Source: Candidatus Ulvibacter alkanivorans (GTDB taxonomy: Bacteria; Bacteroidota; Bacteroidia; Flavobacteriales; Flavobacteriaceae). Taken from it: a stretch of DNA of 64,000 bases. The notes under the pieces are model-generated. The model searched no databases, was not told the origin of the DNA, and saw only the letters and a program-made list of their open reading frames with translations. The position numbers and the translations under genes are program-made. Positions 36,413 to 45,367 of this stretch are shown here, piece after piece (position 1 is the stretch's first letter; each line of letters opens with the position of its first letter). The stretch is taken from assembly GCF_003333325.1 (NCBI RefSeq), contig NZ_QOLC01000051.1, positions 55,451 through 119,450 on the forward strand, given 5' to 3'.

Positions 36413-36485
36413 TGGCCTATGGTGTAACTGGCAACACGTCTGGTTTTGGTCCAGAAGAGTCTAGGTTCGAGCCCTAGTAGGCCAA
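36413..36485 (+). tRNA. tRNA-Gln (anticodon TTG)
   Basis: A 73-base cloverleaf: the acceptor arms TGGCCTA and TAGGCCA pair fully, the D-arm is GGTGTAACTGGCAACAC, the anticodon stem TCTGG/CCAGA encloses TTTTGGT with anticodon TTG, and the T-arm contains GGTTCGAGCC with the closing stem. CCA is not encoded at the 3' end. It has its own promoter and a strong terminator. Confidence 0.95.
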
Positions 36486-36493
36486 CAACATTG

Positions 36494-36525
36494 AAATCCC
36501 GATCCTTATCCGATCGGGATTTTTG
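36494..36525 (+). terminator. Intrinsic terminator of tRNA-Gln
   Basis: AAATCCCGATC (36494-36504) pairs with GATCGGGATTT (36512-36522): 11 bp with a seven-base loop, then a T run. Confidence 0.88.
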
Positions 36526-37018
36526 TTTTATATGGTTACCACTTGTCCCTCATGGCCTACGGGACTGTAGGTGCCCGATTCAAAAAAGTTGTAATTTTTT
36601 AGACAACTTTTTTGAATCGGGCGTTCCCCACACTTTATCCCGATTGTACATTTTTTGAATCTGTGGTTCCTCGCTGCTTTTCCAAGTTGAGTTTTTTTGT
36701 ATTGCTAAAGGTTGGGTTCGATGGTCCCTAATTCCCGAAGACTTTTTTGAATCGGGCGTTCCCCACCTACAATCTCGATCCTGCGTTTTACTTAGACCTT
36801 TGGGTCCGCGGTGCAATTGCCATTCAATTATTGTTATTTGTTGCTAAGATGGGTGGTAGTTCGTTATCAGGATCCGATTGCTTTTTGTCTGGGCGATCCC
36901 CGCTTTCGGCGGGTCGGGTCTTCGCTACTCGCTCTGCCGTTTACTTCCGGCAGGAGCTTATACAGGCCGCTCAACCCCTATCGCGCTTGACTGGCTATCA
37001 AAATTCTAAATATGGGTG
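36526..37018. repeat. Gene-free repeat block downstream of tRNA-Gln
   Basis: No credible gene is seen in these 490 bases; short ORFs have no recognisable protein content. A 26-base sequence ending in GAATCGGGCGTTCCCCAC occurs exactly twice (36606-36631 and 36741-36766). A degraded copy is near 36652-36675 and a GGGCGATCCCC copy is near 36891-36901. The first copy pairs with 36573-36592 to form a 20-bp perfect hairpin with a ten-base loop. GC-rich hairpins CCCGC/GCGGG (36899-36913) and CTGCCG/CGGCAG (about 36933-36953) follow. It looks like remains of a repeated, mobile-type element beside a tRNA. Confidence 0.7.
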
Positions 37019-38281
37019 CTAGGTGTTGTCCTTATTTGCAGCCTGCTCGAGATCGATCACATGAGCCACTGTTTTTACCAAACGGTGGTGATTCTTAACA
37101 AATGGATTGGATTGGTCCCATACATAGCCCGCCAAGACAGCACAGATCTGTCGTTTGATCTCCGGATTGCTATTGGATTGAAAAAATATTTTCTGAAGAT
37201 TCCCGGTATACCATTCTGCTACATAGGTGCCGAAAACAGTTATTCCTTCTTTGATATAACCGCTATACTCCTTTTCCCAGTCTACCGTTATGCCTTGTAA
37301 TTCTTTGGTAATAAGTTTCGCTGCCAACAAGCCCGATTCGGTGGCAAAGGTCACTCCGGACGAAAATACCGGATCTAAGAATTCGGCACTATTGCCGGTT
37401 AAAGCATAGCCATTGCCGTACAATTGTTTCACCGACTTCGAATAATTTTGAATCACCTTTGGCTCAAATAAAAAGTCCAACGCTTCAAAGCGGTCGTGAT
37501 AGTGATTGGACATTTTTAACAGGGATCGTAATTTTTCCGAAGCACTTTCCGAAGTAGCCATAATAACATCCGTAGGGCCTACAAACCCTATGCTGGTAAT
37601 TCCATTCGAAAAAGGAATCACCCATAACCAGGTATCGTCGGTAACCACATCGAAAGTGATCAAGGTGCCTTCGGTACCTTCAGGGCGTTCGGGTTCTTTT
37701 ACATGGGTAAATATAGAACTGTGTTTAGGAAGACTCGAAGGGGCATTCAGATCAAGCATGCGAGGCAGCACCCTTCCGAAGCCACTGGCATCGATAATAA
37801 ATGTAGAATGAATGGTTCGAGTAGTACCTTTTTCGTCTAAAACGGTAGTTGTAGAACTTCCATCTTCAGCAAATACAACATCGACCACTTCTGTATTAAA
37901 GTGAATATCCACACCTTTGGCTTGTAGGGTGTCGGTTAGTGTTTTATCGAAATGAGCTCTGGGAACTTGCCAGGTCCAATCCCAACCTTGCGTGTATTTG
38001 TCGCTAAAATCGAAATGGCACACCACATCTTTTTTAATAAATCGGGCGCCTCGCTTGACCTCGTATTGTTGGGCCTTTAGACTGTCTAACAACCCTACTT
38101 CTTCAAAATGGTCCATACAACGTGGTAACAAACTTTCGCCTATCACAAAACGAGGAAATACCGATTTTTCGACGACAGCTATCTCAATACCGTGGTTGTG
38201 TAGATACGCCGCAGCAACGCAGCCCGAAGGACCGGCTCCTATAATTAGCACATCGATTTTTAGATCTTTGTTCCGATTCAA
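37019..38281 (-). CDS. FAD-dependent halogenase-like oxidoreductase of the pigment cluster
   Basis: The 420-residue protein has the FAD-binding GAGPSG motif (15-20), GESLLPRC (48-55), Lys76 in YEVKRGARF, and WLWVIP at 218-223, which fits the WxWxIP signature of flavin-dependent halogenases. A tryptophan-rich WDWTWQVPR (100-108) and ASGFGRVLPR are also typical of the phenol-halogenase branch. It may chlorinate or hydroxylate the aryl head group of the polyene, as expected in chlorinated flexirubins. It is divergent from the tyrosine ammonia-lyase operon across a 100-base gap. A flavin reductase would be needed; none is adjacent. Confidence 0.85.
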   Translation of the reverse strand: MNRNKDLKIDVLIIGAGPSGCVAAAYLHNHGIEIAVVEKSVFPRFVIGESLLPRCMDHFEEVGLLDSLKAQQYEVKRGARFIKKDVVCHFDFSDKYTQGWDWTWQVPRAHFDKTLTDTLQAKGVDIHFNTEVVDVVFAEDGSSTTTVLDEKGTTRTIHSTFIIDASGFGRVLPRMLDLNAPSSLPKHSSIFTHVKEPERPEGTEGTLITFDVVTDDTWLWVIPFSNGITSIGFVGPTDVIMATSESASEKLRSLLKMSNHYHDRFEALDFLFEPKVIQNYSKSVKQLYGNGYALTGNSAEFLDPVFSSGVTFATESGLLAAKLITKELQGITVDWEKEYSGYIKEGITVFGTYVAEWYTGNLQKIFFQSNSNPEIKRQICAVLAGYVWDQSNPFVKNHHRLVKTVAHVIDLEQAANKDNT

Positions 38282-38303
38282 AATAAAGCTGCTGAATTTA
38301 TGT

Positions 38304-38311
38304 TAAATTTG
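38304..38311 (+). promoter_or_regulatory. Promoter -7 box (TAAATTTG) of the pigment operon
   Basis: TAAATTTG lies 71 bases before the tyrosine ammonia-lyase ATG in the divergent gap. No TTTG -33 box is clear. It is the best candidate for the start of the long plus-strand operon. Confidence 0.5.
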
Positions 38312-38382
38312 CCATTCAAAATAACTACTTTACTTTTAGTTATAAATTATAAATTGCCAAAACTTTTTAGAAAACAACATAC

Positions 38383-39909
38383 ATGCTAAAAGACAAGGGG
38401 AACTTACAATTAGAAGATTTTTATGAAGTTGTTTTCAATAACGCCCAAGTCACTATTCCTTCAGAAGTCCTCAAAACAGTACAAGAGAGTTTCGATTTCC
38501 TAACAAGATTTTCAGAAAATAAGATCATTTACGGTGTCAACACAGGTTTTGGGCCTATGGCACAATACAAGATCGAAGACGCCAAACGTATCGAACTGCA
38601 ATACAATTTAATTCGAAGCCACTCGTCGGGAAGTGGTAACCCAATACCGGCTAGCTATGTAAAAGCGGCTATGTTGGCACGATTAAATACACTAAGCATT
38701 GGTAATTCGGGTGTGCATACCTCTGTGATCGAGCTCATGACACAATTGATAAACCGAAATATTATTCCGGTGGTCTATGAGCATGGCGGAGTGGGAGCCA
38801 GTGGTGATCTTGTACAATTGGCGCATATCTCTTTGGTGTTAATTGGCGAAGGAGAAGTTTACTATAAAGGCGAACAACGAAAGACAAAAGCTGTTTTCGA
38901 AGAAGAAGGACTTAATCCTATCACCATCGCATTGCGCGAAGGCTTGGCATTGATGAATGGAACTTCCGTAATGAGTGGAGTAGGGATCGTTAATGTAATT
39001 CGTACGCGTAAATTATTACATTGGATGGTTTCTTGCGCTTCGGCAATCAATGAAATAGTGAAAGCCTACGACGACCATTTGTCGGCACCCTTGAATCAGG
39101 CGAAAAAACATTTGGGCCAACGGCAAATCGCACAAATGATGCGCGAGCATCTGGCCGACAGCAAACTAACTAGAAAGCGCGAGCATCACCTGTACAAAGA
39201 TGTGGGTGATCATGCCGTATTTGAAGAGAAAGTTCAAGAATATTACTCGCTGCGCTGTGTTCCTCAAATTTTGGGTCCGGTGTTAGATACCCTAAACAAT
39301 GTAGAAAAGATCTTGATCGAAGAAGTAAACTCTGCCAACGATAATCCTATTGTCGACATAGCGTCACAACAGGTATATCACGGCGGAAACTTCCACGGTG
39401 ATTACGTCTCATTAGAAATGGATAAGCTTAAATTAGTGGTGACTAAAATGAGCGTGCTTGCCGAACGACAACTTAATTACTTGCTAAATCCGAAACTGAA
39501 CGATATACTCCCTCCATTTGTAAATCTGGGCGAATTAGGATTAAATTTCGGTATGCAAGGGGTACAATTTACGGCAACTTCAACAACAGCCGAAAATCAG
39601 ATGTTGTCAAATTCGATGTATGTGCATAGCATTCCAAATAATAACGACAATCAGGATGTGGTGAGCATGGGTGCCAATGCCGCACTCATTACAAAAAAGG
39701 TCATCGAGAATGCTTTTGAAGTTGTCGCAATAGAATTAATTACCATTACGCAAGCCATTGAATACTTAAAGGTCCAAGACAAGGTGTCTTCAAAGACCAA
39801 GCTCATGTACGACCAAATTCGCGAATTGGTGCCGGTACTTAAGAAAGATGTGGTCATGTATCGGTATGTCGCCAAGGTAAAGGCGTTTATTATGGCTTCG
39901 GAAAGATAA
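38383..39909 (+). CDS. Tyrosine ammonia-lyase (aromatic amino acid lyase)
   Basis: The 508-residue protein belongs to the HAL/PAL/TAL family: Tyr50 in IIYGVNTGFGP, His80 in LIRSHSSG, the MIO-forming Ala139-Ser140-Gly141 in GGVGASGDLVQLAH, and NDNPIVD plus FTATSTTAENQMLS. The wording is very close to my memory of the tyrosine ammonia-lyase of the Flavobacterium johnsoniae flexirubin cluster. It deaminates tyrosine to 4-coumarate, the aryl starter of the polyene. It is the first gene of the plus-strand pigment operon and is followed 11 bases later by the FabG-like gene. Confidence 0.93.
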   Translation: MLKDKGNLQLEDFYEVVFNNAQVTIPSEVLKTVQESFDFLTRFSENKIIYGVNTGFGPMAQYKIEDAKRIELQYNLIRSHSSGSGNPIPASYVKAAMLARLNTLSIGNSGVHTSVIELMTQLINRNIIPVVYEHGGVGASGDLVQLAHISLVLIGEGEVYYKGEQRKTKAVFEEEGLNPITIALREGLALMNGTSVMSGVGIVNVIRTRKLLHWMVSCASAINEIVKAYDDHLSAPLNQAKKHLGQRQIAQMMREHLADSKLTRKREHHLYKDVGDHAVFEEKVQEYYSLRCVPQILGPVLDTLNNVEKILIEEVNSANDNPIVDIASQQVYHGGNFHGDYVSLEMDKLKLVVTKMSVLAERQLNYLLNPKLNDILPPFVNLGELGLNFGMQGVQFTATSTTAENQMLSNSMYVHSIPNNNDNQDVVSMGANAALITKKVIENAFEVVAIELITITQAIEYLKVQDKVSSKTKLMYDQIRELVPVLKKDVVMYRYVAKVKAFIMASER

Positions 39910-39920
39910 CGATTCAAACT

Positions 39921-40652
39921 ATGAAATACGCATTAGTTACAGGCGGTTCTAGAGGTATAGGTCGAGCAATTTGTGTTCAAATCGCAAAGGACACCTCTTA
40001 TCATGTCCTTATCAATTACAACAAGAACAAAGAGGCTGCATTAGAAACGTTGGCTGCGGTAAAATCGGTTGGAGGCTCCGGGAGCCTGCTGGCCTTCGAT
40101 GTAAGTGATGCTAGTTCGGTAGAAAAGGCGTTAAACGATTTTGAACAACAGCAGCCGGAGGCGATCATAGAAGTGTTGGTAAACAATGCCGGGCTAACCA
40201 AAGACGGACTCTTTGTTTGGATGCCTTCCGAAGATTGGCACAGTGTGATCGATACCAGTCTGCATGGTTTTTACCATGTAACACGTCAGCTTTTAGAAAA
40301 GATGGTGTTAAATCGCTTCGGAAGAATTGTAAATCTGGTTTCTGTTTCGGGATTAAAAGGAACCGCCGGACAAGCAAATTATGCTGCGGCCAAAGCCGGA
40401 GTTATTGGTGCAACGAAATCATTAGCCCAAGAAGTGGCCAAACGCAAGGTTACAGTAAATGCGGTTGCACCCGGATTTATCGCTACCGATATGACTGCTT
40501 CCATAAATGAAAAAGACGCAAAGAAACTCATTCCGGCAAACCGTTTTGGAACCGCCGAAGAAGTGGCTCATCTAGTATCCTTCTTGGTTTCAGAAAAGGC
40601 ATCCTACATCACCGGTGAGGTGATAAATATTAACGGCGGACTCTATTCGTAA
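39921..40652 (+). CDS. 3-oxoacyl-ACP reductase (FabG-like, pigment cluster)
   Basis: The 243-residue SDR protein has GGSRGIGRAI (cofactor loop), NNAGLTKDGLFVWM, a Ser in VNLVSVSGLKG, the catalytic YAAAKAG, and APGFIATDMT with the C-terminal FLVSEKASYITGEVININGG. It matches FabG in length. In this setting it should reduce the 3-keto group in each round of polyene extension. The codon composition is like that of its neighbours. Confidence 0.93.
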   Translation: MKYALVTGGSRGIGRAICVQIAKDTSYHVLINYNKNKEAALETLAAVKSVGGSGSLLAFDVSDASSVEKALNDFEQQQPEAIIEVLVNNAGLTKDGLFVWMPSEDWHSVIDTSLHGFYHVTRQLLEKMVLNRFGRIVNLVSVSGLKGTAGQANYAAAKAGVIGATKSLAQEVAKRKVTVNAVAPGFIATDMTASINEKDAKKLIPANRFGTAEEVAHLVSFLVSEKASYITGEVININGGLYS

Positions 40653-40681
40653 CGAAGTTTCCGAAGTCATAAAAATTCCCG

Positions 40682-40703
40682 TAAGTTTGTGAGATCACAC
40701 AAA
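40682..40703 (+). promoter_or_regulatory. Possible internal promoter with overlapping inverted repeat
   Basis: TAAGTTTG (40682-40689) fits the -7 box. It overlaps the inverted repeat TTTGTG..CACAAA (40686-40703), whose inner part reads TGTGA GA TCACA. This is the largest gap (92 bases) in the pigment operon. Such a site could bind a repressor or simply be a weak internal promoter. Confidence 0.35.
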
Positions 40704-40744
40704 TTCACCTTCCACAACGGAAAATTAACTAAGGAATTCAACGC

Positions 40745-41626
40745 ATGGCGGCAGAGTGGGACGGCAAATCGAGAGGAACAGTCTTTGGGTTCAAAGTGTT
40801 TGTATTCTTTATTAAAAATTTCGGAATACGCGCGGCCTATACATTAATGCATCTTCCCATCCCTTATTTTTGTTTGTTCTCCCGCAAAAATGTGCGCGGA
40901 CTGTATTACTACTTCCATAAACGTCGCGGCTATTCTTGGTTAAAAAGCTCGATAAGCATCTACAAATCGTATTACGTCTTCGGCCAAACCTTAGTGGATA
41001 AGGTGGCAATTTCTTCAGGCTTACGAAAATCCTACACCTTCGAATTCGATGGAGAAGAGGTGTTGAACGAGGCCCTTGCACAGCAACAAGGAGGAATCCT
41101 AATAAGTGCGCATGTAGGTAATTTTGAATTGGCACAGTATTTCTTTGCCGAACGTCTTACAAATGCCTCAGTTAGTATCGTCATCACCGATCAGGAACAT
41201 CAGGATATTAAGGAATACTTGGATCAATATTTAAAAAGAGAACGCACGCATTTTATCATTATTAAAGAGGATCTTTCGCATATCTTTGAGATAAATGCCG
41301 CACTTTCAGAAAATAGAATTATCTGTATTACCGGCGATCGTTATCTCGATGGCGCAAAATGTATGCGATCTACCTTATTGGGAAAAGAAGCAAAATTTCC
41401 TGTAGGTCCTTTTCATTTAGGGGCTAGATTACGTGTTCCGGTGCTGTTCGTGTATGTAATGCGGGAACCAAAACGACATTACCATTTATACGCACGACGT
41501 GTGGAAGTAAAGCCGAAAGATGCACAAGATCTTTTAAATAAATACACCGATCATGTGTCACGCGTATTGAATAAATATCCGTTACAGTGGTTTAATTTTT
41601 ACGATTTTTGGGACGATATAGACTAA
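40745..41626 (+). CDS. LpxL-like lipid acyltransferase (pigment cluster)
   Basis: The 293-residue protein has one N-terminal hydrophobic segment and the HX4(D/E) acyltransferase motif in ISAHVGNFELAQ, with Glu in the acid place, and a later CITGDRYLDG segment. It is related to the lipid A secondary acyltransferases LpxL/LpxM. In aryl-polyene and flexirubin clusters such proteins are thought to attach the polyene chain to a membrane lipid. It ends with a one-base overlap (TAATG) with the next gene. Confidence 0.88.
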   Translation: MAAEWDGKSRGTVFGFKVFVFFIKNFGIRAAYTLMHLPIPYFCLFSRKNVRGLYYYFHKRRGYSWLKSSISIYKSYYVFGQTLVDKVAISSGLRKSYTFEFDGEEVLNEALAQQQGGILISAHVGNFELAQYFFAERLTNASVSIVITDQEHQDIKEYLDQYLKRERTHFIIIKEDLSHIFEINAALSENRIICITGDRYLDGAKCMRSTLLGKEAKFPVGPFHLGARLRVPVLFVYVMREPKRHYHLYARRVEVKPKDAQDLLNKYTDHVSRVLNKYPLQWFNFYDFWDDID

Positions 41627-42087
41627 TGGATCAACTCAATAACATACTAAAACTACCGCTTCAAGGAAAAGCACACATGGAACAGTTGCTTCCACATCGC
41701 GACCCTATGGTATTGGTCGATACGTTGGTCGAACATTCTGAAAACCGTGCCTTAGTGCACTTAACAGTTATGAATTCAACCCTATTTGTTTCCGAAGGAA
41801 AATTGGTGGCATCAGGCCTTATTGAACATATGGCCCAAGCTGCAGCGCTGCACGCCGGGTATACCAAGTATCAGCAAAATCTTCCTGCGCAAGAGGGCTA
41901 TATCGCGGCGATTAAAGAAGTTGAAATCACTAAGGTGCCAGAAGTTGGTAATCGAATAGAGACCGAAGTACAATTGACCTTCTCCGCTGCAGAATTGTCC
42001 CAAGTGCAAGTTACAAGTCGTGTTGGTGATAACGTATTTGCCGCCGCAACTATGACCGTGATTACCAAAAAACAAGATGACCTATGA
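41626..42087 (+). CDS. Hotdog-fold 3-hydroxyacyl-ACP dehydratase-like protein (ApeP/FabZ type)
   Basis: ATG 41626 overlaps the stop of the previous gene by one base; a GTG in the same frame at 41608 is inside that gene. The 153-residue hotdog protein has LLPHRDPMVLVDTLVEH and ASGLIEHMAQAAALHAGY, which resemble the FabZ/ApeP dehydratase core (His and Glu on the two helices). It likely dehydrates the 3-hydroxy intermediate to give the conjugated double bonds. It overlaps the thioesterase gene by four bases (ATGA). Confidence 0.86.
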   Translation: MDQLNNILKLPLQGKAHMEQLLPHRDPMVLVDTLVEHSENRALVHLTVMNSTLFVSEGKLVASGLIEHMAQAAALHAGYTKYQQNLPAQEGYIAAIKEVEITKVPEVGNRIETEVQLTFSAAELSQVQVTSRVGDNVFAAATMTVITKKQDDL

Positions 42088-42521
42088 AAACAACCAAAAC
42101 ACAACTAACCGTTTCACATCCGATAAGGGTACGCTTCAACGAAACAGATTCGTTAGGCATTGTGTGGCATGGTAATTATTTGAGTTATTTTGAAGAAGGT
42201 CGCGAAGCATTTGGTCGGCAGTACGACCTAACCTATTTAGACATTCAAAACAAAGGCTTTGCGGTGCCTATAGTCGAGTCCACATTGTCTCACAAGAAAC
42301 CATTACGATACGGTGATGTAGCCACCATAGAGACCACTTTTCTCGATTGCAAGGCTGCCAAACTAATGTTCAACTATACCATTTTTAATGCGTCAAAAGA
42401 AGTGGTGTGCACCGGCAAAACCACCCAGGTCTTCACCCGAACTTCAAATGGGGAACTAGCACTCCTAGTCCCTCAATTTTTAACCCAATGGAAGAAAAAA
42501 GTAGGTTTGTTACATGGGTAA
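42084..42521 (+). CDS. 4-hydroxybenzoyl-CoA thioesterase-family protein (pigment cluster)
   Basis: The 145-residue hotdog protein has VRFNETDSLGIVWHGNYLSYFEEGRE, with Asp22 and His29 as in the 4HBT thioesterase family. It probably releases the aryl-polyene acid from the carrier protein, or edits stalled chains. It overlaps both neighbours (ATGA upstream, eight bases with the ketosynthase downstream), which indicates translational coupling. Confidence 0.88.
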   Translation: MKTTKTQLTVSHPIRVRFNETDSLGIVWHGNYLSYFEEGREAFGRQYDLTYLDIQNKGFAVPIVESTLSHKKPLRYGDVATIETTFLDCKAAKLMFNYTIFNASKEVVCTGKTTQVFTRTSNGELALLVPQFLTQWKKKVGLLHG

Positions 42522-43665
42522 GGTATATTTATCATACAACAACATTATATCGCCACTGGGTAGCGATAGTGTATCGGTTGTCGATGCTGTTCAGCAAGGC
42601 AGGTCCGGTTTAAAACGTATTAATGATCCTCGACTATCTCCAAACCCTTTTTATGGTTCGCGTATTTCTTCGGAAGAATTAAAAGATCATAAAAGCATTC
42701 CATCACCGTCGAAGTCATATACGCGACTGGAGACGCTTATGATCGCAGCTATCGATTCGGTATTGAAAGCTTCTAACTTAGAGCTAACGGACAGGGTAGG
42801 CCTCTTTATTGCTACTACTAAAGGAAACATCGATGTGTTAGACAAAGCACATCCCTTTTCCGAAGATAGGGCTTACTTAAATACGCTCGGAAAGGTCATT
42901 CAACATCACTTTAAATTTACCAACGAAGCACTTTTGGTGTCTAATGCTTGTGTTTCGGGTTTGTTAGCTGTGGTAATGGCAAAACGCTATATCGATCTTG
43001 GTGTTTACGATCATGTGATCGTCACGGGAGGCGATGTGTTGTCGAAATTTGTGTTGTCCGGATTTAGTGCGTTTCAGGCGATGAGCCATGAACAGTGTAA
43101 GCCATATGATCTAAACCGATCGGGGATCAATATTGGAGAGGCCATTGCAAGTCTGTTGGTCACTAAAGACACGCAATTGCTTAGCGATGACGCAGTGCAA
43201 ATCCTTGGCGGGAGTTCTTGTAATGACGCCAATCATATTTCTGGTCCGTCGAGAACAGGTGAAGGCTTATACCGTAGTGTGCAGTCTGCCATGAAAGAAG
43301 CTAAAATACATACTGAAGCGATAGATTATATTGCTGCGCACGGAACGGCGACCCTATTCAATGACGAGATGGAATCCGTAGCTTTCGACCGATTAGGAAT
43401 GAATTTAATTCCGCTCAACAGTTTAAAAGGCTATTTTGGACATACCATGGGTGCTTCAGGTCTAGTAGAGACCATTGTAGGGATGCATTCCCTTCATAGA
43501 AATACGTTATTCGCCTCTTTAGGATTTGAAGCGATAGGGGTTTCAAAACCCATACATGTAATTCCAGAGACCAAGCAAGTTCCCTTAACCACATTTCTAA
43601 AAACCAGTTCGGGATTTGGAGGCTGTAATACGGCGGCCATATTTCAGAAAATAAAAGAAAACTAA
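42514..43665 (+). CDS. Beta-ketoacyl-ACP synthase (intact Cys-His-His)
   Basis: The 383-residue ketosynthase keeps the three catalytic residues: Cys in LVSNACVSGLLAV, His in AAHGTATLFNDEME, and His in GYFGHTMGASGL. It lacks a long N-terminal extension and resembles FabF in fold. It should elongate the polyene chain with malonyl-ACP, perhaps together with the Cys-less ketosynthase later in the cluster. It begins inside the previous gene (eight bases overlap). Confidence 0.9.
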   Translation: MGKVYLSYNNIISPLGSDSVSVVDAVQQGRSGLKRINDPRLSPNPFYGSRISSEELKDHKSIPSPSKSYTRLETLMIAAIDSVLKASNLELTDRVGLFIATTKGNIDVLDKAHPFSEDRAYLNTLGKVIQHHFKFTNEALLVSNACVSGLLAVVMAKRYIDLGVYDHVIVTGGDVLSKFVLSGFSAFQAMSHEQCKPYDLNRSGINIGEAIASLLVTKDTQLLSDDAVQILGGSSCNDANHISGPSRTGEGLYRSVQSAMKEAKIHTEAIDYIAAHGTATLFNDEMESVAFDRLGMNLIPLNSLKGYFGHTMGASGLVETIVGMHSLHRNTLFASLGFEAIGVSKPIHVIPETKQVPLTTFLKTSSGFGGCNTAAIFQKIKEN

Positions 43666-43676
43666 CCACCACGCAT

Positions 43677-44756
43677 ATGAATAGTAATTCCTCAATAACC
43701 AAAAAACCGCTTCGTGCAATAGATGCACTAGCCGAAGCACAGAAGATTGCATTTGCCCCCTTTATATTTCAAACCACTGTATCCCTTCGGAATCTGGGTG
43801 TTTTTAATCTAATATTCGATAAAAGATCGAAAGGCGGCGTAACTATTGAAGAATTATCGACGGCCTTGTCACTTAGCACCTACGGCTTGGGAGTTTTACT
43901 TGAAATCGCAGAAAGCGCCGGTATCGTATTAAAAAATGAGGCTGAAAAATACGAACTAACCAAAACGGGCTATTTCCTAAATTATAACAAGACGGTAGAC
44001 GTGAATATTAATTTTACGCAAGATGTTTGCTACAAAGGGCTTTTTTACTTGGAAGAAGCCATAAGAACAGGAAAACCGGCCGGCTTAAAAGAATTTGGTG
44101 ATTGGAATACCATTTACGACGGCCTATCACAATTGGACCCGGAAGTACAACGATCATGGTTCGAATTCGACCATCATTATTCCGATGAGATCTTTGAACA
44201 CGCACTCGAACGTGCCTTCGCTTCAAATCCTTCCAGCCTTTATGACGTAGGTGGGAACACCGGTAAATTTGCCATGCAATGTTGTGCATACAACAAGGAT
44301 GTGAAGATCACAATTTTTGATCTTCCGGGGCAGTTAAAAAAAGCCTTAACAAATGTGGCTGATGCCGGATATGGGGAACGAGTAAACGGAGTGCCAATCG
44401 ATTGGTTGGCTCCTAACCCACAAATGGTTTCCGGTGCCGATGTGATTTGGATGAGTCAGTTTTTAGACTGTTTTTCCGAAGAAGAGATCGTGAAAATACT
44501 ATCGGTTTGTGTGCAAGCAATGGATGCAACGACCGAATTGTTTATCATAGAAACATTTACCGACCGACAGCAATTTGATAATGCGAAATTTGTGTTGGAA
44601 GCAACATCCTTATATTTTACGGCATTAGCGAATGGCAATAGTAAGATGTATTCGTCGACGGTATTCCTTCGACTTATTGAAAAGGCGGGGTTAAAAGTAA
44701 TGGAGGACACCGCTTTAGGCGACTTCCACACCATGCTGGTTTGTAAAAAGCAATAA
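43677..44756 (+). CDS. SAM-dependent methyltransferase with winged-helix dimerisation domain
   Basis: The 359-residue protein has an N-terminal helix-turn-helix dimerisation part (TIEELSTALSLSTYGLGVLLEIAESAGIV, about 55-85) and a methyltransferase core with LYDVGGNTGKFAMQ (motif I), GVPIDWL and WMSQFLDCFSEEEIVKIL. This is the class I O-methyltransferase fold. The acceptor may be the aryl head (ring methylation or O-methylation). It is joined to the next gene by a one-base overlap (TAATG). Confidence 0.85.
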   Translation: MNSNSSITKKPLRAIDALAEAQKIAFAPFIFQTTVSLRNLGVFNLIFDKRSKGGVTIEELSTALSLSTYGLGVLLEIAESAGIVLKNEAEKYELTKTGYFLNYNKTVDVNINFTQDVCYKGLFYLEEAIRTGKPAGLKEFGDWNTIYDGLSQLDPEVQRSWFEFDHHYSDEIFEHALERAFASNPSSLYDVGGNTGKFAMQCCAYNKDVKITIFDLPGQLKKALTNVADAGYGERVNGVPIDWLAPNPQMVSGADVIWMSQFLDCFSEEEIVKILSVCVQAMDATTELFIIETFTDRQQFDNAKFVLEATSLYFTALANGNSKMYSSTVFLRLIEKAGLKVMEDTALGDFHTMLVCKKQ

Positions 44757-45367
44757 TGAAGAACGACCATTTTATACAGGATTATATTCGTATCAAGGAC
44801 AACCGCATCAAATTGGGTGAGAAAGTTCTATTTGAAAGCGATTCAAAAAGTTTTGCAGCTTTTGCAAAAGCGACGTACCAACATTTTAATGGTAAGTATC
44901 CTAAGTTCTTTAAAATGGACGCATTAAGTAAACTTGCATTCTTGGCCGCTGAGATCCTTTTATCAAATCAAAAATACGTGGACGAGAATACAGCCTTGGT
45001 ATTTTCAAATAGAGCGGGTAGTTTAGACACCGACCGTAAACACCAAGAAACCATCGCAGACGCGAATAATTACTATCCCAGTCCGGCTGTTTTTGTGTAT
45101 ACACTGCCTAATATTTGTTTGGGGGAGATTAGTATTAAACATAAGCTACATTCCGAGAATAGTTTTTTTATATTTGACCACTTTAATGCAAACCATTTGT
45201 TTCAGTACAGCAGCGGTTTGTTACAAGCAAATAAAACAGCTTCAGTGCTGTGTGGATGGGTAGAAATGGACACCGAAAATTACGATGCATTTCTTTATCT
45301 TGTAGGAGAAAATGGGGCGCTTCCGCACACAACCGATGCTATTAATGAAGTGTATAACAATGAATGA
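44756..45367 (+). CDS. Short ketosynthase-like protein without catalytic residues
   Basis: The 203-residue protein resembles the first half of a thiolase-fold ketosynthase: LAAEILLSNQKYVDENTALVFSNRAGSLDTDRKHQ and YPSPAVFVYTLPNICLGEISIKHKL. No nucleophilic Cys or His pair is in the right place and the second half of the fold is missing. Similar short proteins appear in flexirubin-type clusters and are often labelled 3-oxoacyl-ACP synthase. It may be a partner of another ketosynthase. It overlaps the acyl carrier protein gene by eight bases. Confidence 0.75.
   Translation: MKNDHFIQDYIRIKDNRIKLGEKVLFESDSKSFAAFAKATYQHFNGKYPKFFKMDALSKLAFLAAEILLSNQKYVDENTALVFSNRAGSLDTDRKHQETIADANNYYPSPAVFVYTLPNICLGEISIKHKLHSENSFFIFDHFNANHLFQYSSGLLQANKTASVLCGWVEMDTENYDAFLYLVGENGALPHTTDAINEVYNNE

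Noticed and set aside
36446..37022. Short ORFs in the repeat block after tRNA-Gln
   Set aside because: They overlap the tRNA, the terminator and the hairpins, and their predicted proteins have no recognisable pattern.
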